NCBI RefSeq assembly: GCF_003086295.3
Contig: NC_092044.1
Location: 71,104,528-71,168,527, forward strand
Direction: 5' to 3'
Length of the DNA: 64,000 bases
Source: Arachis hypogaea
Taxonomy: Eukaryota > Streptophyta > Magnoliopsida > Fabales > Fabaceae
In this document: positions 55,658-64,000 of the stretch, in pieces
Position numbering within the stretch: the first letter of the stretch is position 1
Layout: every line of letters begins with the position of its first letter
Notes under the pieces: model-generated
The model's database searches: none
What the model was told of the DNA's origin: nothing
Seen by the model: the letters and a program-made list of their open reading frames with translations, nothing else
Program-made: the position numbers and the translations under genes

Positions 55658-57316
55658 AAAGTGAACTAAGAAAACCTAGGAAAGGTAACAAAGAGGGGAA
55701 TATAAAGTACTTAGGACAGAATGAAAATTTTATAAAAATACTAAGGACAAAGTGGTAATTATGATAAAAAGGCTTAAGAAATTCAAAGAAGGTAACCTTA
55801 GTCACTGTGAACGTGACTCATTAGGAAAGGTAACGTTACTCAGTACCTGGTAGAGCGAACTTCCATCGTGCCTAGCCAATGACTATATGAATGTGGGGGC
55901 ACCCACCATATGGACCGTTACTCACTGTGAACACAATTTTGGGCCATTTCTTTTAGTTCTGCGATTGTACATAGTTTATTAAAACTTATGAGGCATCTGT
56001 GCATGAATGTAGACAATAGAGTAACTATATTTGGACGTAGGGCTAGCTAACATCAGGTTTGGGGTAGTCAACCGACGCATGAGCTCATGGCCTGTATAGG
56101 ACTAGGCATGTATTATACTTGGCTACTGGATTTTTTTGTGTTTGTGATTACTTGCTTGTACGTGTGATTGTTATTCTGCTATATAATTATGCTTGTACTT
56201 GCTTGCATGACTTACCAACATAACTACACGACTTCCTAGACTTAGGCTATAGAATCCTTTAGTTTTTCTTGCTTAGTATCCTATTGGGAACCTTAGATTC
56301 TCATCCCTTTATTTTTCATGTTCCGTGGATGGAGACATGCATGATCTTCTTTGAGTACCCAACATTTAGATAGTGTGTGGACACAGAGACGGGAGACATA
56401 ATGATTTGTGGTGGCCTACATACACGTACCTACTACCTCCCACACCAACCCTTCACACATCCTCTTCTAAGCCCAGGATTCAACCTGGACATGCCTTATA
56501 ATTTCTATTGTCTGAACTTCATCCAAGTAGAGCCTATTACCCTTTTTCTTCATATCCTCTGCACATGGCAGAACCCGAGCCAGAGTCTTTGATGCTCTAT
56601 CAGCTAGAGTACCTACCATTGTTTGACCCTGCATAGGAGTCGATGATTCCTGATGTGCCAATGCCCACAGCTCCACTACCTTCTCCTATAGTAGGGTTTC
56701 AAAAACCCTTGGGGAGACCACCAGACTAGCTATCTTCGATAAGTTTTGGTCATCATCATCTTCAGAGGAGGATCCACCAACATAAATCGATCAAATGCTT
56801 GCGGATCTATATTCTAATTTATCTTTTGAGACAGAAGTAAAAACTGCAGGGTAGGTTAGTAGTAGCAACATCACAGGCGTTTCTAAGTGACTTTCAGCAC
56901 CAGTAGATGAGTTCTTCCAGTATCATCTCTTAGTGGTTTAGTATCTTTTATATATAGTTATATAAGCTAGATGGTTCCATCGTAGGGTGACTCTTGTATA
57001 GGCCAGAGCTTGATAATATAAGTTCTAGAGTGTGTATATATAGATATCTATGACTGTGGTATATAAATAAGTAGTCAATGTACTCTTTAACTTTATGGCA
57101 TATTGAACGTGACTATATGATAGTTACATGGTATATATATATATGTTGTATGCTTTGAGTTTCTTAAATTATCTCTTATAATTGGCTAACACACAAATTC
57201 CGTTAAATGATATAGGCTCATATTTATATATATCTGGTCTAGAGTCCCTATGGTAACATGAATAGTAGCGCCTAGCTACTAGCATTGGTCATGCTTTGTT
57301 AGGAGCTGGGTCGTTA
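55658..57316 (+). mobile_element. Diverged Ty3-gypsy LTR/internal segment
   Basis: It includes phrases typical of legume gypsy LTRs (GTAACGTTACTCAGTACC near 55830, GGGGCACCCACCATATGG near 55897) and ends GAGCTGGGTCGTTACA at 57316, resembling a chromovirus LTR end. No protein domains are recognisable. Element boundaries on the left are unclear. Confidence 0.5.
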
Positions 57317-57552
57317 CACTAGTTGGCACATAGTGGACAAATTTTTTAAGGGGCTTTGTTGTCAAGGGCTCTCTCGTGTTTGTGTGTAAAGAGAGAAAGA
57401 GAGTATTGACATATTAATGAAGTAATTCATGGTTGGTAGTTAGCTAGTAGTTGTTTATAATAATAGTATACATATATATGTTTATTCTTGTGTCTATAAT
57501 ACACTAGCCTTTTTTTAGTCTTCTCTCTTGAGTTCTAGCATGGTATTAGAGC
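57317..57552 (+). mobile_element. Decayed LTR end with tRNA-Met-type primer-binding site
   Basis: DNA ending TTGAGTTCTAGCA is followed directly by TGGTATTAGAGC (57541-57552), one base off the canonical site, so a third tRNA-Met-primed element starts here. Probably copia, judging by the short LTR. Confidence 0.55.
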
Positions 57553-58950
57553 TATAGTATCTTACAATTTTTGAGTTTTTTTCCTGTTTCTGAAACGTAA
57601 ACCATTTTTTTCTCATGTAGTGTTTTCCCTTCTTTTTTCGGTCATTTTTTTTGACAATACTATTCATCATAGACCAGATATTCTTATTCTTCATGATGTT
57701 TCAATTTCTATAGATCAAACCTCACTGCCATACTCTGTGGTACGCATTGCTAGAAGCTCGATGTTTGCCTCCATTTACCTTGATTCTTCCAAATGCATTC
57801 TAAGCCAGTTTCTGATGTTTTCATGCGTCACCAATTTCACCATCTTCTCCGTTGTGTTATTTCAAGTTGAACAAAAAAACTCCACCCTCAATCACTTCTG
57901 GATGTGCCATCATGCTCAAGCTGAAGTTACTACCTCATCTAAGTCTGTTAGGGCTCCGATCCAAGTTAATCTTTAATTTTTTTCAATAATCTTTTCGACA
58001 TCTTTTTACATCACTGGCCACTCCATTCGATTTTCCTTGACGTTCTGAGTTCAACCAATCCAACCTCATTGTCGTCTAAAGCCCCAAGTGCCACCATGCA
58101 TCGCTCAAAGTCCACTGTCTCTATCTTTCTCCAACAATGTTCAAATTCAATCCCAGTCATCCGTGTAGTGGGCTAGATCAATGGTTCAGATCAAAGCTCT
58201 TTATCCTACCCTTTCATTAAAGTAGTTTATGTTATTTTTCAAAGTTTTTCAAGTTTTAAAAAGGGGAGATAAGTGTGAAGCCCAATGCCCATGAAGGGAG
58301 CTAGGCTCCTTCAAAGAATGCAAGGGAGTGGCGCCCAATTCCATGACTTGGAGCCCGACTCCAAGTATATGGAAAGCTCCTAGGGGAGTGAAGCCCAACT
58401 TCTACTCCTCATGGCTAGTGCCCCTTCATGTTTTTGTTGGAAAATGCCCAACTCTAAGGCTTTGTGCCCAATGCCAAGCATACTAGAAGAACATGAATCC
58501 TCTTAAAGATATTTTAATTCTATTTTCCTTTAAAATTTTATTTTCTAAGTCTTTAAAAAAGTTTTCTTTAAAAATATTTTTCATCTTATGCATAATTATT
58601 GTGTCTTTGTTTTGTTCACTGCCATCATAAAATTATTTTGTCCGAAGAAATTTATTGTCAAGCATGCATGATATATTATATCAAGATTGATTCTGTTCAT
58701 TCACATGCATTAGAAGGCTTAGCACATTATCTCTGCATCTTTAATTTTCAACTTTCAATAGTAAAAACATTGGCATTTAGTAGTTGATTGTATGCCTATT
58801 CTTCATGCACGTTTTTCTTGCCATTCATTTTACCGAGGCTCCATAACCTCACAATGCATATCTCATTCCATTATAAATACGCACGCATGCATCCATTCAT
58901 TATACAACACAATTACACTTAGCATTCACTTCTTTCTTTACTTATATTTC
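57553..58950 (+). other. Unrecognised retroelement-like remainder
   Basis: An open frame at 57620-57976 (118 codons) has no motif I recognise. 58270-58490 contains repeated GAAGCCCAA / GCGCCCAATTCC / GAGCCCGACTCC phrases. No RT or other domain is visible. Confidence 0.4.
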
Positions 58951-59332
58951 ATGTAAGAACAAAAAATTTGTTAGACGTTTATTTAGAATAAACTAACAAT
59001 TTAATTATCCAAAATATATTGAAAAATTTAGAAATATTAATTTGAAGATTTAAAAGTGAGATTTGGATTCAGTGGATTTTTGAGTGGAAAATATAATTTT
59101 TTGTAGAAAATTGCATAAAAACACGTACTAGTAATTTAGCCTGCAATACCGACTTAAGTCTATCTGGTAATGTATGTGAGAAAATAAAAATTACAGAAAT
59201 GCTTAGAAAAGTATTTAGAATTGAAAATCGGTTAATTATTCTAAAGGTTTTGGCTTGAAATTAGGTCAAATGAACCAAAAATGCAAACCAGTTGGACCAG
59301 GCACAAGTTGTGTATCACACTACCACGCAGAG
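58951..59332 (+). mobile_element. 5' part of a chromovirus-like LTR
   Basis: From TGTAAGAAC to CACGCAGAG it parallels the first 380 bp of the LTR at 51543 (shared order: GATTxGGATTC, GCAGAAAAxTGC, GCAxTACCG, TGTCTGGTA), then is cut off by the next fragment. Confidence 0.55.
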
Positions 59333-60293
59333 TGTAACACCCTACCACTCAGAGCTTTACGGTTAAGTCGTAAAACAAAGGTGGTGTGGCATTTTGACCT
59401 CTATAATAAAATATATATGCATATAATAATTGAAAGAAAGTAATATACTAGGAGTTTTGAAGAATAGGTAAAACAAAATCGCAAAATTAAAAATGCAACG
59501 CTTAAGAAAGGATTACTTGAGTACGAAAAAAGCTAAGGTTCATAACATATATATACAATAAACAAGAGTAGAGGGTCAAGAGTACAAAATTGCAAGCTCT
59601 TAACTCAGCCTGCGAAGCTAAGGCTGGCCGGAGAATATTTACATACATATATATAACCTATTACCCAAAATACATATATAAAACCCTAGTTCTCTATACG
59701 CCTCTAAGAGGTACAAAAGTAAAACAAGTTATCAGGAGAGTTCTATACATATGATCATATATAAATTATACAAAATAAAGTCTCAAAAGATCCACTTCGC
59801 TGCAGAGTTCCAGACGCCTAGCGAGGTACCTCTCGACCTACATCTGAAAAACTCAAAATGTTCGTATGGAATAAGAACCGGGAGTTCTCAGCATAGTAAA
59901 GGTGCCACGTACATAAGCTATAAAGTCCTAGGAATACCAGAGGCAATCCTAGAACACCAACACTCAAATTAATAGACCTAAAGAACTAAAATAGTAACCC
60001 TAAACGGGTGGTTCTCTAAGGATTCCTAAATTTAACCAAAACCTAACTAAAACCCTTACTCTCTCCATCTTTCCTCCGTTCCTCCAACTCCGGTGAAATC
60101 ACATAGACAAACAAGCAGACAATGGAAAACACAAATAGAATACAAGTAATACAGATAGCAAGTATAACAATTAGCATATTAAAATCACTTGGGCATCTCC
60201 AAATAATGCACAGGCAAGTAATTCAAACAATATGCATATGATGCATGGCTGTCCTATACCTGATGAGTCTCATCTGTCAGCTATCAAGCCAAC
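59333..60293 (-). mobile_element. 3' part of a chromovirus-like LTR, minus orientation
   Basis: Begins TGTAACACCCTACCACTCAG on the plus strand, the reverse complement of a GGTGTTACA LTR end. It is cut at 60293 by the next LTR. No genes. Confidence 0.55.
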
Positions 60294-61974
60294 TAGTACA
60301 CGAAATTGTGATTCACACTTTTCACAACTCCGCACAGCTGACCAGCAAGTGCACTGGGTCGTCCAAGTAATACCTTACGTGAGTAAGGGTCGATCCCATG
60401 AAGATTGTCGGCTTGAAGCAAGCTATGGTCATCTTGTAAATCTCAGTCAGGTGGATTCAAATGGTTATGAGGTTTTAATGATTAAAAAGAGAAGTAAAAC
60501 ATAAAATAGGATAGAGATACTTATGCAATTCATTGGTGGAAAATTCAGATAAGCGTATGGAGATGCTTTGTTCCCTCTGAGCCTCTGCTTTCCTATTGTC
60601 CTTATCCAATCATGCGTACTCCCTTCCATGGCAAGCTGTATGTTGGTCACCGTTGTCAATGGCTACCATCCGTCCTCTCAGTGAAAACATGTCTGCTACG
60701 GTTTCCCGCATGGCTAATCAGCTATCGGTTCTCGATCGTGTCAGAACAAGATCCATTGATCCTTTTGCACACTGTCACTGCGCCCAACAGTCATGAGTTT
60801 GAATCTTGTCACAGCCATCCCATCCCAGATCCTACTCGGAATACCACAGACAAGGTTTAGACTTTCCGGATCTCAAGAATGCTGCCAATTGATTCTAGCT
60901 TATACCACGAAGACTCTGATCTCACGGAATGGAAGGCTCTGTTGTCAGGAGAGGTAATCATGTGTCGTGAACCAGGAGGCCAAGAGATACACACTCAAGC
61001 TCTTGCAGATAGAATGGAGGTGGTTGTCAGGCACGCGTTCATAAGGGAGGATGATGATGAGTGTCACGGATCATCACATCCATCAGGTTGAAGTACGAGT
61101 GAATATCTTAGAACAAGAATAAGCGTGAATTGAATAGAGAAACAATAGTACTTTGCATTAATTTTTGAGGAACAGCGGAGCTCCACACCTTAATCTATGA
61201 GGTATAGAAGCTCCACCATTGAAAATACATAAGTGATGAAGGTCCAGGCATGGCCGAATGGCCAGCCCCCAATACGTGATCAAGAAATCAAGAGTGATCC
61301 TAAGATAGTCTCAAAAATGATCTAAAGATATGAATACAATAGTAAAAAGTCCTATTTATACTAAACTAGTAAACTAGGTTTATAGAAAATGAGTAACTAA
61401 GTGTAGATAGTGCAGAAATCCACTTCCGGAGCCCACTTGGTGTGTGTTTAGGTTGAGCATTGAAGCTTTCATGTGCATAGGCTCTTCTTGGAGTCTAAAC
61501 ACCAGTTTTGGTGCCAGTTTGGGTGTTTAACTCCAGCTTTGGTGCCAGTTCTGGCGTTTTACGCTAGAAAAAGATCTCTGGTGGGCGTTTGGACGCCATT
61601 TTGGGCCATCAAATCTCAGGCAAAGTATAGACTATTATGCATTGCTGGAAAGCCCAAGATATCTACTTTCCAACGAAATTGAGAGCGCACTAATTGGGCT
61701 TCTGTATCTCCAGAAAATCCACTTAGATTGCAGGGAGGTTAGAATCCAACAGCATCTTCAGTCCTTTCTCAGCCTCTGAATCAGATTTTTGCTCAGGTCC
61801 CTCAATTTCAGCCAGAAAATACCTGAAATCATAGAAAAACACACAAACTCATAGTAAAGTCCAGAAATGTGAATTTTTCATAAAAACTAATAAAAATATA
61901 ATAAAAACTAACTAAAACATACTAAAAACTATGTAAAAACAATGCCAAAAAGCGTATAAATTATCCGCTCATCA
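60294..61974 (-). mobile_element. 3' LTR of an Athila/Tat-like element, minus orientation (1681 bp)
   Basis: On the minus strand it starts at 61974 with TGATGAGCGGATAATTTATA and ends at 60294. The final CA has mutated to TA. It is preceded (61975-62011) by the polypurine tract and stem-loop. No primer-binding site lies beyond 60294, so this is the 3' LTR and the element body continues to the right. It contains CCAGTTTGGGTG / TGGCGTTTTACGC-type words at 61495-61600. Open frames in it are not genes. Confidence 0.85.
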
Positions 61975-61993
61975 CAACACCAAACTTAAATTG

Positions 61994-62011
61994 TTGCTTG
62001 TCCCCAAGCAA
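61994..62011 (-). other. Pre-PPT stem-loop
   Basis: On the minus strand, TTGCTTG-GGGA-CAAGCAA, 19 nt before the LTR start at 61974. Confidence 0.7.
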
Positions 62012-63580
62012 CTGAAAATAAAATAGGATAAAAAGAAGAGAATATACTATAAATCTCAAAATATCAATGAAACTTAGTCCCAATTAGATGAGCGAGGCTA
62101 GTAGCTTTTTGCCTCTGAACAGTTTTGGCATCTCACTTTATCCTTTGAAGTTCAGAATGATTGGCATCCATTAGGAACTCAGAATTTAGATAGTGTTGTT
62201 GATTCTCCTAGTTCAGTATATTGATTCTTGAACACAGCTACTTTATGAGTCTTGGCCGTGGCCCTAAGCACTTTGTTTTCCAGTGTTACCACCGGATACA
62301 TAAATGCCACAGACACATAACTGGGTGAACCCTTTTAGATTGTAATTCATCTTTGCTAAAGTCCCCAGTTAGAGGTGTCCAGAGTTCTTGAGCACACTCT
62401 TTTTGCTTTGGATCACGATTTTAACCACTCAGTCTCAAGCTTTTCACTTGGACTTCATGCCACAAGCACATGGTTAGGGACAGCTTGATTTAGCTGCTTA
62501 GGCCAGGATTTTGTTCCTTTGGGCCCTCCTATCCATTAATGCTCAAAGCCTTGGATCCTTTTTACCCTTGCCTTTTGGTTTTAAGGGCTATTGGCTTTTT
62601 CTGCTTGCTTTTTCTTTTTTCTTTCTTTATTTTTTTCGTTTTTTTTGCTACTTTTTTTCCCGCAAGCTTTGTATTTTTCGTTGCTTTTTCTTGCTTCAAG
62701 AATCAATTTTATGATTTTTTAGATTATCAATAACATTTCTCTTTTTTCATTATTCTGTCAAAAGCCAACAACAATTTTAACATTCATAAACTTCACTATA
62801 AAAAATATGCACTGTTCAAGCATTCATTCAGAAAACAAAAAGTATTGCCACCACATCAAAATAATTAAACTAATTTCAAGATAAAATTTGAAATTCATGT
62901 ACTTCTTATTCTTTTGTAATTAGGAACATTTTTCATTTAAGAAAGGTAAATGATTCATGGAATTATTCATAGCTTTAAGACATAGACACTAGACACTAAT
63001 GATCATGTAATGAAGCTAAAACATAGTCAAATATAAAGCATAAAAATCGAAAAATAGAAAAATAAGAACAAGGAAATTAAAGAACGGGTCCACCTTAGTG
63101 ATGGCGGCTAGTTCTTCCTCTTGAAGATCTTATGGAGTGCTTGACCTCCTCAATGTCTCTTCCTTGCCTTTTGCTCTTCCCTCATGGCTCTTTGGTCCTT
63201 TCTAATTTCATGGAGGATAATGGAATGCTCTTAGTGCTCCATCCTTAGTTGCTCCATGTTGGAACTCAAATCTCCTAAGGAGGTATTTGAGTTGCTCCCA
63301 ATAGTTGTGTGGAGGAAAATGCATCCCTTGAGGTATCTCAGGGGTTTCTTGATGAGGGACTACCTCATGCTCTTGTTGAGGTCCATGAGTGGGCTCTCTT
63401 GTTTGCTCCATCCTCTTTTTAGTGATGGGCTCTTGAGATGAATCTCTCCATCTCCCATGACTCGGAGGTAGAAGTCACTGCCTTCCCTTTCCTCTTTCTA
63501 GAGGTTTCTTCGGCCTTAGGTGCCATTAATGGTTATGAAAAAATAAAAAGGAACATTTTTTCCACACCAAACTTAAAAGG

Positions 63581-63600
63581 TTTGCTCGTCCCCGAGCAAA
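63581..63600 (-). other. Second pre-PPT-type stem-loop inside the element
   Basis: On the minus strand, TTTGCTCG-GGGA-CGAGCAAA is followed by CCTTTTAAGTTTGGTGTG. Relative to the copy at 61994 a T-A pair has become C-G, a compensatory change. Confidence 0.65.
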
Positions 63601-64000
63601 ATAAGAAAGAAAGGAGGAGAAGAAGAAGAAATAGAGGAGATGGAGGTGTGTGGGAATTTGGCCAAGGGGGTTAAGTGTTAGAGATGTGTGAAATAGAAGG
63701 TGGAAGGAGGGTTATTTATAGGGTAAAGGAGAGAGGGTAACCGTGTGGAGGATGGGTGGGTTTGGGAGGGGAATGGTTTGAATGTGAATGATGAGGTAGG
63801 TGGGTGTTGGGGAATAGTGTTATAGAAAGGTGTGTAGAAGAGGAAGAGTGAGGTGGGATAGGTGGGGATCCTGTGGGGTCCACAGATCCTGAGGAGTCAA
63901 GGATTTTGCATCCTTGCACCTTGCTGGCGTGTAAACGCCCTCTGAGTGCTAATCCTGGCGTTTAAATGCCAAGTTGCTGCCTTTTTCTGGCGTTTAAACG

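Larger units (their letters stand above)
61975..64000 (-). mobile_element. Post-pol interior of the minus-strand Athila/Tat-like element, continues past the window
   Basis: No gag or pol motifs are visible. A stem-loop plus PPT-like phrase lies at the LTR border (61975-62011) and a second copy at 63563-63600. The last 80 bases hold TGGCGTTTAAACGCC-type palindromic words. Short frames, for example at 63208-63411, have no recognised product. Confidence 0.7.

Noticed and set aside
57620..57976. 118-codon open frame after a primer-binding site, considered as gag
   Set aside because: Position suits a gag, but no zinc knuckle or Gag-like motif could be seen.
1..64000. tRNA, rRNA or other classical RNA genes
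   Set aside because: None recognised. The tRNA-like matches are primer-binding sites of LTR elements only.

Overview
The window is a gene-poor, repeat-dense stretch of a flowering-plant nuclear genome. Codon use, introns, long LTR retrotransposons, hAT and CACTA transposons and an ethylene-receptor gene all point to a plant. Several LTR sequences (for example elements starting TGATGAGCGGATAA or TGATAAACC) match my memory of peanut (Arachis) repeats, so a legume of the Arachis type is my best guess. No database search was possible, so this is inference.

Only one host gene is well supported. It is a two-exon, subfamily II ethylene receptor of the EIN4 type on the minus strand (12477-15640), predicted at 765 residues. 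Its C-terminal receiver domain has a Glu where the phospho-accepting Asp normally sits.

Layout from left to right. 1-7.6 kb: a minus-strand LTR, a CACTA end carrying an EF-hand gene fragment, and the 3' half plus LTR of an Athila/Tat-like Ty3-gypsy element. 7.8-11.8 kb: a complete hAT transposon with perfect 8-bp target duplications and an uninterrupted 781-residue transposase. 12.3-16.1 kb: the receptor gene. 16.1-29.2 kb: AT-rich DNA with a non-autonomous hAT (8-bp target duplication), a truncated RTE-type LINE, a decayed copia polyprotein, a decayed hAT transposase and small foldback elements. 29.2-37.1 kb: a young Ty1/copia element with paired LTRs, a perfect 5-bp target duplication and an open 1389-residue Gag-Pol frame. 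37.1-57.3 kb: remains of Ty3-gypsy chromovirus-like elements, invaded by a 10-kb CACTA element that itself holds a rearranged Athila/Tat-like element. 57.3-64 kb: more gypsy and copia fragments, ending in a minus-strand Athila/Tat-like element that leaves the window.

The most interesting signals are RNA or DNA foldbacks inside retrotransposons that coding annotation does not explain. (1) The copia leader holds four successive stem-loops with different, compensating stems but the same ACAAC loop, just upstream of the gag start. (2) Three unrelated-looking Athila/Tat-type elements carry a stem-loop 17-19 nt before the LTR, next to the polypurine tract, with compensatory changes between copies. 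(3) PPT-like hairpins recur through the post-pol regions. All of these were found by eye and can be tested by alignment and folding.
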